Part shown: positions 1-12,229 of the stretch, in pieces
Position numbering within the stretch: position 1 is the stretch's first letter
Layout: each line of letters opens with the position of its first letter
Source: Gerris lacustris
Taxonomy: Eukaryota > Arthropoda > Insecta > Hemiptera > Gerridae
Reading direction: 5' to 3'
DNA: 64,000 nt
NCBI GenBank assembly: GCA_951217055.1
Contig: OX578277.1
Location: 66,992,388 to 67,056,387, forward strand
The notes under the pieces: model-generated
The model's input: the letters and a program-made list of their open reading frames with translations, nothing else
Told to the model about the DNA's origin: nothing
Databases searched by the model: none
Program-made: the position numbers and the translations under genes

Positions 1-3000
1 ATATAATCAGTGAGAATTATAATGCTTTTTGCTAACCAGACATAAAAATACAAACATGTAACTGTAATTTGTCGTGAATAATAAATTCTTCTTGATCTAG
101 TTAATTAAAGGAGGCTTTTGTTAGTTAATATTAAATTAAATGGCTTGGACGAATACTTGTAACACTGCTATACGAACGCTGCGATTGGAGATGTTCAAGC
201 TAAATGCCTGGAACTGGTTAAAAACACTTCCCATAATATGCAATATCTTCCTGGTTTCAGAAAAAACTTGACGGAGAGAAACTAAGTTGATTTGTCTGTA
301 ATAGACTAGTTCAAAAGAAAATAATATTCCATTTCGAGATTAAAGCTTAAATAAAAAGAGATATTCTCGCGCTTTGAATGAAGTACTTAGACAGATGAAA
401 ATGTTCTTTTGTGTAATTTATACGTTTTTCTCCCATTCGCTTAAGTTTAAAAGGTAGTAAAATAATTTGTGTAAACCAAAACTGAAACAACTATAGAGTA
501 ATGTAAGTATTTTTAATAGGACATAAGCCATTTCATTAAAAACTATTAAAAAACATTTCATGCAGAAACTGATCATATGTAACCTCTTTATTAATGACGC
601 GAAAATACTTCAGGAGTCTGTAGATATCAAATGGTAATAATATCAACTGCAATTACTTGCAAATGTTTAGTACAAATTGGATTATAATTGAGAACTAATT
701 GAAGTTGTTAAAATTTATTTTTTGTTCACCAATAAACACATTAGTTATGCAATTATTGGTTGTTGATTTGATTTAGTAAAATAAATCTTTCGAATAAAAG
801 AACCATTTTATTTAAGAATTAAATTATTCATAATTCTTCCTGAAAACTACTTCCATTTTGTGACTGATTGACTGACAACAGAACTGTAGATGCAAAAGAA
901 TATAACCTCTGCTTTTCTCGAAAAGTTAACGTTTAAAAATGTATCTCTAGTATTCAGAATCAATTACTAATTAAGTATTTTCCCAATTATATTGGATCCA
1001 TAGATGGCATCTAGATATTCTCACTTAGTCAAAGAATTTTAATGTTTTTTGTCCGTTGTTGAAAAGCCAATCAAATTAACCCACTCCTTAGCGATGCACG
1101 GGATTTCAGTGAATTAATTATATGTATAAATGATCAAACTTTGTTGGGCATTAGCCGTTCTAAAAAATGACAATGTTTAAATTTTGATGGTGAAAATTTC
1201 GTGTTTCAATTGAAGGGTAACAATTATGTTGAAGGCATTTTTACTTAGCCTCGAGAATGAGTGAGTAAAATAAGAAAACAAGCTAACGTGTTAAAAAGTA
1301 CTTTATTTTTTACTAAACAAAACTTCTTGAAATTTTGACACAATGACCCATCTCTGGAAAAAAACAAATTGTGAAGAATAAATAAATTGACTCGTTTATA
1401 CGCATGCATCCGCTTAGAAATACATATAGGCAATGATAATAATAAAATTATATTCAGTCTCATAATAATGTCTAATTCAGACTCAAAATATACAGTCAGC
1501 AGTGGATTACAGGAAATAAAATATAGCCTTGTATAATCAACTGCTTAGAAACCTGAAACAGAATATGGAATGGTTCTTTCTCCCCAGTAGAGGTAGAGAA
1601 CTTCCAAGGATTAAGTTACTTTATTGTAACAAGTGAAGGAGGTTGCAATAGTTAAAGATTCAATCAGAGATCAATTGATTAGAATCAAATAAAAGTAAAG
1701 GTACAAGTGTGGTGCATAGTATTTGCCTCTAGAATTCGATATTCGGTTTAGACCTCTCTAAAAAACCGCAAGGATAACGTGAGAAAGGTCGCTAGTATAT
1801 ATGTTCATACTCAATGTGAGGGTGCTTAAGCGAACTAACAAATACACGCGATTTTAATCTTAGCTCATGTCAGCTGGTGTTTAAGAAAAAAGAAAAATAA
1901 AAGGGGTTTTCCGTCTAGAATTAGTAGTTGTATATAAGCAAAGAAAAATTGCTAGTTCAAGAGAAGTGGGGCAAGGAACTTGGCTTCACCAAGAAACCAA
2001 TTGTTTTACATAAGAACTTCACGACCTAAACTTGTAGATCTAATATGTACTATTATTAGGGAATTATTTAACTTGAAAAAAAGACAATTTTCGAATTTTA
2101 GAACACTTGTAGAAATAAACGTTCCTTAAAACATTGACATAACTGATTTTTTCGGAATTGGAATAAACTGTCTTCACGTCAAAATAAAGAAATAACAAAA
2201 AAACGATGAATTACTAATTTGTTCGAGATTTTTTTAACATTTGCCGATAGTTATGCTGTCACATTTATAAGAGAAAAATTGAAGTTTATACTTTTCTTTG
2301 AACTGCTATTAGTGTCAGTATTTTTAACATTATTTTACTACACCACTTAGTTTAACGAAAAAGATTCTATTTAAAAATCTTATTTTAAAAAACACTTCAA
2401 ATCTATTGCTTGTTCCTCATTGGACTTTCCCTTTTGACAATAATAATGAGAGCGTAGCAAAAGTGAGCGTGAAAATTGTTAAATTTAATCTAGCCAAGCA
2501 ATTGTCAATCCCTTTTAAGTATTTTTTTAAAGGTATTTCTGATATTGAGTAACAAGTATTGCGCCTTCCATTCCATGATAAGCCGTTTAGGTTTACACAT
2601 TAATGTATCAGTGCCCTAGAGCAGTGAACAAATTTTTAATAAAAATAAATTATTTTTAACAAATCCATATTATTCAACTTTCATTTGTGCACTCAAACGT
2701 GTTGAACAAAAAATAACAGTTAAAATACAGCCCGTATTGCCGTTCAAGCATTGTGATCATTCAAATCATCAGACAAATTCTAACACAGAATCTGTTTCAG
2801 ACATCCAGAACATTTTAGGTTTCTGTATGTTGAACAAGCAATAATTAAATAAACTGTTATTTCATGTAACTTCATAAATTATTATTGCTTCCGATGACTC
2901 TAATTCCAAAATTATTTGCTTATACCATTTGATTTACAATTAAATGTTATCTGATAAAGTTTATGGTTGGTATTGTCGGATTAATTATTTAAGTATTTCA

Positions 3001-3277
3001 TTTTATTATAAAATTACATCCTGTCTTAAAATAATATAAGCTTCCTGAAATAGTATTATCAATTACACTAGAGAATCCATATGGATATTATTATTTAATC
3101 ATATTATTATTAGTATTAATAATATACCTCCTATTGACAATTCCTTTCTTTAGTGTTACAAAATATATCCTAGTAATTGTTATCACCTCACATTCATAAT
3201 TAAATAAATTTAAGTGTGTCAATACAACCTTGGCAAAGAAACCTCAACCTTAAATATCATTCAATCGGATCCAGCAA
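1..3277. other. AT-rich gene-free stretch
   Basis: No coding frame, RNA gene or bounded repeat is supported here. The sequence is uniformly A+T-rich with short homopolymer runs. The few open frames are short, of low-complexity composition and lack recognisable motifs, so I read them as chance. It could be intron or intergenic DNA. Confidence 0.6.
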
Positions 3278-3328
3278 AACTTTTAAAATATGCTTAATAT
3301 GTAAATACAATTTTGCAGCACTCATCTA
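3278..3328 (+). repeat. 51-bp direct repeat, left copy
   Basis: This segment, beginning aacttttaaaatatgc and ending actcatcta, recurs without a visible mismatch at 4026-4076 in the same orientation. The two copies bracket about 700 bp. At 51 bp it is long for a target-site duplication; a local segmental duplication or an LTR-like remnant are alternatives. Confidence 0.85.
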
Positions 3329-3540
3329 GTTAAATCAGTCTCATAGTTAAATCATGTGGTTTACATTTGAGTACCTTTGAATATGGTAATTCAGATAAAT
3401 CAACATGAAACGAAATGCGTGAACATTTTATGTTCTACTTTTTTCAGATTACGATTTTTGTATTAGATTACGTCCTAAACATATTGCTATTTATTTGAAG
3501 TTTTATAAAACCTTTATTTTATTTATAATACCTGAAGTAT

Positions 3541-3637
3541 AATATAAATTAATTATTCTCCCTTTAATGTATCTATATATTGATATAAATAAATAATTTA
3601 TATAGATACATTAAAGGGAGAATAATTAATTTATATT
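3541..3637. repeat. 39-bp perfect inverted repeat with 19-nt loop
   Basis: Arms 3541-3579 and 3599-3637 are exact reverse complements, separated by an AT-rich loop. The flanks carry a similar 14-nt sequence on each side (ttttatttataata near 3508-3521, ttttatttattata near 3652-3665), which could be an imperfect target duplication of a small snap-back element. It lies inside the interval bracketed by the 51-bp direct repeat. Confidence 0.85.
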
Positions 3638-4025
3638 TTACTATAGGTTTTATTTATTATAAAAGTCAACGTATGTGTGTATGTATGTTTTTTTATAGGC
3701 TCTTTTATTTTTGGAGGAATCGCAAAAATTTTCGATGTGGGTGTAAAATGGAGAGGGGGAAGGCAAAGAGGCTATGGATTTGAAAAGGTTTGAGGTGTGG
3801 AAGGAGCGGTTAGGATCTGTCTATTCCTAAAGGGTAGAAATATTGGTGTAGGAAAGAAAAGATAAGCAAAACACATGAAACAAGACATACCGTGGCAAAG
3901 GATACTCTTAAGCAAATTTAAGATAATTAAACAATAACATCTTAAGAACCTTTTGTTTTAATGTTCAGATACTCCTTTTTTCCAAGTTGTAAGAAAATTT
4001 CTAACGGAACCACAGATATATGCGG

Positions 4026-4076
4026 AACTTTTAAAATATGCTTAATATGTAAATACAATTTTGCAGCACTCATCTA
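4026..4076 (+). repeat. 51-bp direct repeat, right copy
   Basis: Second copy of the repeat at 3278-3328, same orientation. It lies about 140 bp upstream of the retrotransposon insertion at 4220 and is not part of it. Confidence 0.85.
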
Positions 4077-4219
4077 ATAAACAAGGGCGATAAGAAAAGT
4101 TTTAAAATTGAATGTTTGCTTTTTAGTTTCCCGTTCACGTCTTTTATGATAAATCCTAGAGAATTGAATAAAACATTTTTTTTAAAACTTGATAATGAGT
4201 ATAATTACTTAATTTAGTT

Positions 4220-4893
4220 ATATGCAATATGGAATATATGCTGATGACTCGCAGAGAAGGTAGAGACCCTCCTGAAGAAGTGTTATTAGGAGGGGACTCA
4301 TTTAAGGCAACGAGGAATTTTAAATATTTAGGATCCCAAATCACTGATGATAACAGTGTACCAGAGGAGGTAAAAGCGAGGCTGGCCGCAGGAAACAGGT
4401 GTTACTTCTCCTTAATGAAACTTCTAAGAAGTAGACTCTTAAGTCGAGACTTAAAGATTAAAGTATATATTACAGTCATCAGACCTGTTGTACTGTACGG
4501 ATCGGAGACATGGTCTCTTACGAACTCTGATGAAAACCTCTTACGGCGTTGGGAGAGAAAATTATTGAGAAGGATTTTCGGCCCAGTGAACGAGGATGGA
4601 AGATGGAGAATTCGGTGGAATGAAGAGCTACGTATCCTTTACGGCAAACCGGACCTGGTGGCTGAAATCAAGAAAAATAGGCTGAGGTGGCTGAAGTTGC
4701 ATGAGGGTAAACCTGGCGGAAGAAGGCTTAGAGGACGTCCTAGGCTGAGATGGCTCGATCAGGTGGAGGATGATCTGAGGACGATAGGGGTTAGGAGATG
4801 GAGGGCTGTTGCGCAGCAGCGGGACCTCTGGAGAAGCGAAGTGCTGCAGGCCCAGGCTCTTCGAGAGCTGTAGCGCCGAGGATGATGATGATG
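4220..4893 (+). mobile_element. 5'-truncated non-LTR retrotransposon (RTE-like) with target-site duplication
   Basis: The insertion is bounded by an exact 13-bp direct repeat, acttaatttagtt, at 4207-4219 and 4894-4906, the signature of target-primed reverse transcription. The 5' end starts inside the reverse-transcriptase coding region, so the copy is truncated, as is usual for LINEs. The 3' end is a short GAT-type microsatellite tail (gatgatgatgatg) right after the stop codon, instead of poly(A). Such tails are typical of RTE-clade and some other arthropod LINEs. The perfect duplication and the uninterrupted 214-codon frame suggest a fairly recent insertion. Clade assignment is from memory; CR1, Jockey or L2 relatives are not excluded. 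Confidence 0.9.
4229..4876 (+). CDS. C-terminal part of LINE endonuclease/reverse transcriptase (truncated)
   Basis: The 214-residue frame encodes the end of a non-LTR reverse transcriptase. The opening residues (EYMLMTRR) match the usual segment just after the RT palm. FKYLGSQITDD follows at about residues 32-42, then the thumb-like block KVYITVIRPVVLYGSETW (about 77-94), common in arthropod LINE proteins. The tail is a basic, Arg/Trp-rich region (RRLRGRPRLRWLDQVEDDL, about residues 164-182), also typical of these proteins. The APEX-type endonuclease and the RT catalytic YADD block are absent because the copy is 5'-truncated, so it cannot act alone. The ATG at 4229 is only the first methionine in the frame; coding homology probably continues back to 4220. 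No promoter is expected. Confidence 0.88.
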
Positions 4894-4906
4894 ACTTAAT
4901 TTAGTT

Positions 4907-6729
4907 GAGCAATTTCCTCTCTGGATTTTATATTAATTATAATAGGATTTAATTAAATTATATCTTGTTCTCGATAGGCAGGATAAATTATTAGTTGAAT
5001 AAGGTACATTAAGTTCAACTAGATGTAAAAACATCCTTCTTTCGTCCTTCACATTTCATTTGAAAATTTTTACGTATTTATTTATTCTTAATAAAAAATC
5101 TTCCCCCTTCTTCTGACATTGGATGAACTAAATCATAAAGAAGTATAGAAAAGAAAATAACAGGGATCAAGTTCAAGAAAAAACATTCACCTCATAGCAT
5201 ACACCCAGTTTTAGTTTTGTTTCTAAGGAAATATTTAGGAGAAAGAAAGATTAGAAAGGGGAAACCCTACAGAGTATTGTGAGATAAAGAAGGATGTGAT
5301 TCTATATTGAACAGGCTTAATACTGGATAACCTAACAAACCTTTTAGTTCAAAGAGTATAGTTTAAAAACATGTATACAAACAAATACATCTATAAAAGC
5401 AATCAACCACATCGAATCTATTCAACCAGTAAAGTTAGATTTCCTTTAAAGATCGGAATTTAATCGTTCAGAGTCTGATGTATAATCTATAATGGTTATA
5501 TAGTCAGATTTTCCGGATATGATTGAGACCTATAAAAAGACACCAAAGCTTAACTTGGAGTTCTTTAACGTCTCTTAAAAATTTGTTATTAGAATTGTAA
5601 AAGAAACATTAGATTTTAAACACCAGACTTTCAAGCAAGTTATTAATGCTTCATAATTATTTAACTTCGTTCTTTTCGAGTATATAGTTAAGTACATAAC
5701 ATTTTTTTTATAGTTATAACTATATATATTTGAGACACTTATAAACTATTTGACATATTAGGACTAATACACGATAAGAATGATAAAATCGGATCAAAGT
5801 TATAGTATAAAGATGCGGACAATGAAGTGGATAGTTTTAGTTTTCTTTTATACAGTGATTGTGATTGGTCATAATGATAATGATCTTGATAGAGTTACTA
5901 TTGATAAACGACAACTTTTCCAAGTCTGGAAGAGTTAAATGTTCTCAAGAAGAGAGCGTTACATGTGGCCGGATGCATTGAACTGGAGTGTCATGTTTCT
6001 CTATAGTTAAACCCTTTTGTCTTAGTACTGCTTGCTATACAATGCTTTCTTTCTTCGGTCCAAATAGCGTGCCTAGCTTGTGGAACCTGTCTATAACCAG
6101 TCTTAAAGAGCCTTAGAATAAATTACTTTTAATATTTATAAATTACTATTATAGAATTATGAACTTGAACTTTACTTATATACTTCTAGTAATTTGAGTT
6201 CACAAAGCCTAAAGAGTCGATTACATTTGAATAGTTAGTTATAATTTTTAATTTTACTAACAATTAATTTTATGAAGAGTTTTTTTAAAAAAAGATTTGT
6301 TCAAGGCCTTACACGTCAAGGTTTTTATACAACACTGACAAGGTTAAAGGACCACGATATTTTTGGTTTATTCTCGTAGTTATTCAATAAACAATTAAAC
6401 CAAATAAATAAATAAGAAATTAACGATTCCACTATCCACGAATCATCACAAAAATGTAACTAATTTCCTATTTCCTAATGATTATTTTCTCGGTAATGAA
6501 ATTCAACAAATTCATTTTTTGGTTTCAAATTGAGTATTATGAAACATAAATGAAATGTTGCAGTCAATGGATTTCTCTAAACGTTTAAATCGAATTTAAT
6601 AGTCATTTACGCATTTAGTTGAGTCTATTTACCTAGCCCATGATACAAATTTAGATTTGAATTTTAGCTTTAAATTTAGTGGTACTGCCGATTCAATTTT
6701 ATTTTATATAAAATATATGTTTATATAAT
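4907..6729. other. AT-rich gene-free stretch
   Basis: No supported gene or RNA. Runs of A or T, short microsatellite-like TA tracts and no bounded repeats were seen. Confidence 0.55.
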
Positions 6730-6741
6730 ATAGTCTATTTA

Positions 6742-6941
6742 TTCATAGTGAAGGTTGATAAGAAAAGAAAACACTTTTACTTGTTCAATAATTTTATTGT
6801 CAAACCATAAATATATTTTGACTTACATACCGGTTTCGACTTATTCAGTCATCATCAGTGAACAAGTAAAAGTGTTTTCTTTTCTTATCAACCTTCACTA
6901 TGAGTAAATACCATAAAATCTCAATCAATACTACTAACTTC
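6742..6941 (-). mobile_element. snap-back insertion with hammerhead-ribozyme-like core and 12-bp flanking duplication
   Basis: A near-perfect inverted repeat (arms 6736-6787 and 6859-6910, about 52 bp each, one mismatch seen) encloses a 71-nt centre. The flanks carry an exact 12-bp direct repeat, atagtctattta, at 6730-6741 and 6942-6953, which looks like a target duplication. On the minus strand the centre reads CTGATGA (6852-6858), a 4-bp stem (GACT/AGTC) and GAAAC (6833-6837), then GTC at 6820-6822. That is the order of conserved hammerhead boxes. Such motifs are known from Penelope-like elements and small retrozyme-type repeats. Pairing directly beside the cleavage site is poor and stem II has an extra U, so activity is uncertain. 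Confidence 0.7.
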
Positions 6942-6953
6942 ATAGTCTATTTA

Positions 6954-7888
6954 TGTATAATAATATAAAAAGACACATTTGAAAATTTAATTTAATTTAA
7001 TTTTGTAATATATACTATGATATAAAAAATAAAATTTCTTAAATTGAAATTAAAAATTCTGATTACGCGACATTAAAATGAGTAATGATTAACATTTTAA
7101 AAAATTGCGAAGATTAACGATGCATTAGAAGAAAGTACCTACATGGAATTTGGAGTTAATGCAGTTAGAAAACATTTAGACAACGCATAACTACTGGAAA
7201 ATTGTGAATTCAATAAAAAATAACATGTCCTTCCCTGGTCGAATAACGAATGTATATTGATTATTGAATGGAACGAAAGGTAATCATTCTAATAAGGTAA
7301 ATCCCCTTTTTAACAATCTAATAAATTACAATCAAGAGGTTAAATAAATTACAATCTCGTTCATTCTAGTTCTTCATTTAACGGTATAGTACAGGAACAA
7401 CTTAAAAGAAAATTATATAGAGCATTATAATCTATTATTTTTTATCAAGCGTAAAATATTGTTTGCGGTAAACGTTTGAAAATTAGGTGTAAAAATATGA
7501 ATTTTTAATGAATGCACTAAAAGGATTTCAGTTTTACTCTTCATTCTCGAAGCGTGGATAAATGAAAATAGAAAGTCCTGGTCTAGATCTGGCGAAGACT
7601 ATCCTATCTTGTTCTCATGCAAAAAAAGACTGAATCAATTATCACAGGACAATTAGCATATTATAATTAATTAAAAAGTTAAATTCTCTGCGTAGGTATT
7701 AATAACCAAGTTTTATTATGCTGAATAGTTTTTAGTGACTTAATCTTGGATAATTAAAAAGCTTATTTATTTTTTCTTATCTTCTTTTTGAACTTGAACC
7801 ATTTTCTTTGTAGTATTGTAAATTTTCCTCCTTTAGAATTTGGCTTCTTCAGTCTCTCCCTAGCAATTAAGCAGGAAGGATTCAAGTA
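6954..7888. other. AT-rich gene-free stretch
   Basis: No supported feature; ordinary AT-rich sequence. Confidence 0.5.
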
Positions 7889-7889
7889 C

Positions 7890-8040
<151 letters not shown>

Positions 8041-8169
8041 GGTTTCCCGATATTTCTTAGTTGTGGACTATTTATGTGATAGTTTTTATTAATTAGACAA
8101 TTAGACTCATGAGAAAAGGATAGTTACAAGGTATTTATAAAAATATATAAATTTGTTTATTTTATTGTG

Positions 8170-8720
8170 TAATAAATGTTTTATTTTTTTTCGACACCGT
8201 GAGGGGTATCATATGAAGGAGCTGATTACAAAAATATATAATTCCTTGGTTATAACTTTGATAGGGCGAGCGTAGGCAAGTTTGAAGTGGGATGTGAAAC
8301 GTGTCCCCCCCCCCCTCTATTTATGCAAAAAAATCTGAAAAAATTCCTTCAACAAAGTTCCTTCAACATTCTTCGACCAAAAGTAAAAATACCAATTTTT
8401 GGAAATTACGAAAAAAATATTATTTTATTTTTTATTGACAAAATACGTTTTTTATAATTAAATAGGGTATGTATTTATATGGTTGTGGTCCAACCATATA
8501 AATACATCTAATCAGAATACAATAAACCAGAATACAATAAACCCAATCAAAAGTTTGTTTATGTGTTTTGAGAATATCAGACCCATAGGATAGTTCAAAG
8601 TAAGCTTTTTAGCATTTTAAAAAACACCATCAATAGGGTACCTACTACTTAAACTATACAGTGTGACCTACGGACCGGACCCTCGCTGTGTGATGACTAG
8701 CACACACTTGACCTGATTAT
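8170..8720 (-). repeat. dispersed repeat family A, copy 1 (minus orientation)
   Basis: Read on the minus strand, this segment matches 11329-11830. Shared landmarks are a gtgtgctagtca end, agggtccg near one end, a cattttaaaaaacac-type block, a C/G homopolymer run (ccccccccccc near 8307-8317) and the segment cttgcctacgctcgccctatc. The copy ends near the cgacaccg motif, so it is shorter than copy 2. It is non-coding here. Confidence 0.85.
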
Positions 8721-10257
8721 TTAATATTAATGTTAATGTTATAGTTAATGATAAAGTAGTTGTAATTTGTTTAAATATTGTTAATGTTGTAGCCTGAAGA
8801 AGCCCTAAAGTGTAGGGTGAAATATAGCTTTTAAAAAAGAGAGAGTGGATTTTTAAATCAATTAAAAATTAAATTAAATAACCCTTAATAGGCCAAATTC
8901 TAGAGGAGAATGTACAAGCTTATTTATATTACTACATGCCCCGTTTAAATCTCAATTACAAACCTATATATACATTTAACTTGAATAGTTTAAAGAAGAT
9001 CTTTATTTATTAAATTACATTTTAAATCGCTATACGGTTAACACGTATTTATCTCCAAGCAATACGTTTTATTTGTTAAAACAAGAATTAATAATTTAGT
9101 TGAAAAACCTTGCTTCCTAATTACCTATTTTACCTATATTTATATAGGTAATAATATATTTATATAGGAATTATAATATTATTATTAATATTATAATATA
9201 ATATATTAATATAATATGTAGTATAATATTATATAATATATAATATATTAGTATAATATATTATAATATAATATATTATTAGTATTCATATTTTATTATT
9301 TTTTTTTTAATATTATATTTATTTAGGTAACAATATTTATATCCTATGTTACCTTGTTTTTGCCTTATTAAAATCACATGATGCTACCTAATCTACTTAG
9401 TACTTATATACTATACTCAAACTAACACTAAGTTCCAAGAATCCAATTGTTAGTGTTAGTAGGGATGTGATCTTGTCTATAGATTTGGCGAAGCTGGAGT
9501 GGTAGATTTTTATGTATAATATTTTATTTCTATACAATGAACGCATAAATCAGCTATAGAGTGAACTAGATTGTAATACTCACACTTATAATACCACGAA
9601 GCTTTTCATTATTGAAATTATAAAAAAATGGGACCATGGTACTACCAGTAAATCTAGAATATGATTATTAACTTCACCGATATTAATTAAACTTTTTTAC
9701 TTAAAATCATTATTTCTGATAAATAAGAAACGTAAAGAACTATAATCACGAATGGTGTTCGCACTTTGTCGCCAATATTGTCCCAGTCACGAATAGCAAT
9801 ATTGGCTAACAGAGAGGGGTTTTTTCCACCTTTCATCTTCTATATACATCTCTACTCTATACAAAACATGTGACTTTAGTTTGGGGAAAAATAAGGCATT
9901 TTTTAATTTTGATGTTATAAACTTGATTATTTTTCTTTTTCCTACGACAGACATTGATGGATTAAGAAAAATAAAGTGTGGTTTGACTAGTATTAGACAT
10001 TTAAGATTTTCCATGCAGAATGCATGGAATCAATGCATTTGGATAGCATTGATATTTTAAGAACAAATTTCTAAAATTCATTCTATCTGAACACTGTATA
10101 TTGGTAGAGATAGATCATAATATGTGCTTTAAACTATAATATTAATTAGAAATTCAAATTTTTAAGTTTTAGGTTGTATTTCTAAGAAAAGATTAAATTT
10201 TACTTTAAATCAAATTATAATTATCATTAACTACGGGAGACATACAGAGAAAAATAG
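8721..10257. other. AT-rich gene-free stretch with AT palindromes
   Basis: No gene is supported. The interval 9135-9300 holds a cluster of imperfect TA-rich palindromes (tttatatagg, taatatattataat types). A block near 8795-8825 (tgaagaagccctaaag, then tagggtgaaata) resembles motifs frequent at arthropod repeat ends. A short motif, gtgtggtttgactag, near 9977 recurs near 12069. Confidence 0.45.
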
Positions 10258-10325
10258 ACCCTCACACCGGGACTTGAACCACGGGCCTCCTATATATCCG
10301 TTACAGGCGCTCTTACCACTATAAT
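10258..10325 (-). repeat. tRNA-derived SINE-like fragment
   Basis: On the minus strand the segment reads agtggtaagagcgcc followed about 30 nt later by ggttcaagtcc (10270-10280), a perfect match to the RNA polymerase III B-box consensus. The first part corresponds to the D-loop and 3' D-stem of a tRNA; the 5' half of the D-stem and the acceptor stem are missing. The middle gives a 5-bp stem with a 9-nt loop rather than a proper 7-nt anticodon loop, so this is a tRNA-derived repeat or tRNA pseudogene rather than a functional tRNA. Confidence 0.7.
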
Positions 10326-11328
10326 ATTAAGTTAAATCAGACCGTAGCTCTATTGCAACTTGCACGAATCACTGAAAAACGTTCGATTGCATTATAATCA
10401 TGAAAACATTTAAACTTTCACTCAAGAAAGATCAAGACCCTTAACTTGCCTAATCCGAGGTAAACCCACTCATTCGACTGAAATTCATTCATGCTTATCC
10501 ATGTAACTAAAGAGTCATTGACTTCTTAACAATACGAAATGTTGTAAAATTAGGGAAGTAGGAAGTTATAACTCTAATCAATTAATAGAAACTAGTTCTA
10601 ATTTTAATGACAGTCCCACATATTTTCTACAAATCAAATTATACCTTGTTCTTATTACTGTTACGATTATAATTTACAGTCATTACATACAACAAAAATT
10701 CTCATAATGATTAAGCGGAAAGTTTCATACAATTAAAAAGAAGAAGAATTCACCCAGTTCTACGAATAATAATTCCACAGTGTAATTGTAAGATTCATTC
10801 ATGTGGGAAAAAGTTAGTTAATTTTTTCTTCATTTGTCTGTTTACTTGTTATATTAATCCCAAGTGGTTCAAAAGTTCGAAGCGTGTATAAAAGCTTGCT
10901 CGACGGATACCATTAGTGGAAGTATGAGATTTAAAAAAGGATGGAATCTAGCAATGGAGTAACAGACACCATCAACTCTGGTACCATTATCACCCATTAC
11001 TTTAGCAGTAGGATCCCAACAATGTCTTTCCCACGCTACAGTCTACCATTCATATCGACTCAGTAAAGAGATATTACTGAAAGTTAGTTTGGTTTCAAAG
11101 AAATGATTCTTTTTCACAGTGGATGTAGGAAGGGAGCTCGGATGAAGAGCCGCCTAGTAGCTTCATATGAGGTGTGGGAGATACCCTAATGATTTTTGTT
11201 ATAATTTGCTGCTGCTTACAACGGTATTGTAAATTATGAAGTAAATTCTATTTAAGTATGTATTTGATTGCAACTTAACGAGATTATAAATATTTTTTTC
11301 ACTCGAAGGAATGAAAATAAAAATAAAC
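10326..11328. other. gene-free stretch
   Basis: Ordinary AT-rich sequence; no RNA gene, ORF with motifs or bounded repeat seen. Confidence 0.5.
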
Positions 11329-12050
11329 AGGTCAAGTGTGTGCTAGTCAGCACACAGCGAGGGTCCGTAGGCCACACTATATAGTGTTTAACTGTAAAGT
11401 GTATAAACAAGTGTTTTTTAAAAATGCTAAAATGCTTACTTTGAACCATTCTAAGGGTCTGATATACCCAAAACACACTCTGATAAAGTATTTTTTTGCC
11501 ACTGAACCGGACTACAACCATATAAATACATCGAAAAGACCATAATTTTAAAAAAACGTATTTTGTCAATAAAAAATAAAATAATATTTTTTTCGAAATT
11601 TCCAAAAAGTGGTATCTTTACTTTTGGTCGAAGAATGTTCAGGAATTTTTTCAGATTTTTTGCACTTCACATAAGCGAGATAGAAGGGGGGGGGGGGGAC
11701 ACGTTTCACACCCACTTCAAACTTGCCTACGCTCGCCCTATCAAAGTTATATCCAAAGAATTATATATTTTTGTAATCAGCTCGACGTACCCTTTCATAT
11801 GATACCCCTTACGGTGTCGAAAAAAAATAATACATTTTTAACCCTTAAGTTTTTTTACCCTAATTTTGTTGAAAAATATATTTTTTAAGTCGCTATATAT
11901 TTAAAATATGTGGGCAGGTACAAGACACATACATGCCAAATTTCAAAGTGATCGGACGAAAGGTGTAGCCGTGAGAGCACGCGAGAGGACGGACGGACAG
12001 ACACACGCAGGAAAATATAAGGGTCCTTGGTTTTGCCTACGGACCCTAAT
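11329..12050 (+). repeat. dispersed repeat family A, copy 2
   Basis: This is the longer copy of the family also seen inverted at 8170-8720. An inner inverted repeat, agggtccgtaggc near 11361-11373 and its exact reverse complement gcctacggaccct near 12036-12048, suggests a TIR-bearing element, though the homology between copies continues outside the left repeat. A stretch near 11930-12005 translates loosely as a degenerate peptide (HAKFQSDR, then RTDGQT) seen in many arthropod repeats. A run of about 13 G lies near 11686-11698. Open frames here are not genes. Confidence 0.8.
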
Positions 12051-12229
12051 AAGAGAGAAAAATGAAGTGTGGTTTGACTAGCATTAGTTTATGGCTGCAA
12101 ATGTGACGAAAAATAATACAGATAGGCTTTGGATAGCAGTGAGGCAAATGAAAGAGTAGTTATAGAAAATAGGAAGAATGGAAATTAAACCAAATGGTGG
12201 ATCAGCTTGAAATGATAAATTTCAGGTGA

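Noticed and set aside
10258..10325. Functional tRNA gene on the minus strand
   Set aside because: The acceptor stem and 5' D-stem are missing and the anticodon loop has the wrong size.
11336..11802. Several overlapping frames on both strands
   Set aside because: They lie within a dispersed repeat (family A) and change between the two copies, so they do not look like a conserved protein.
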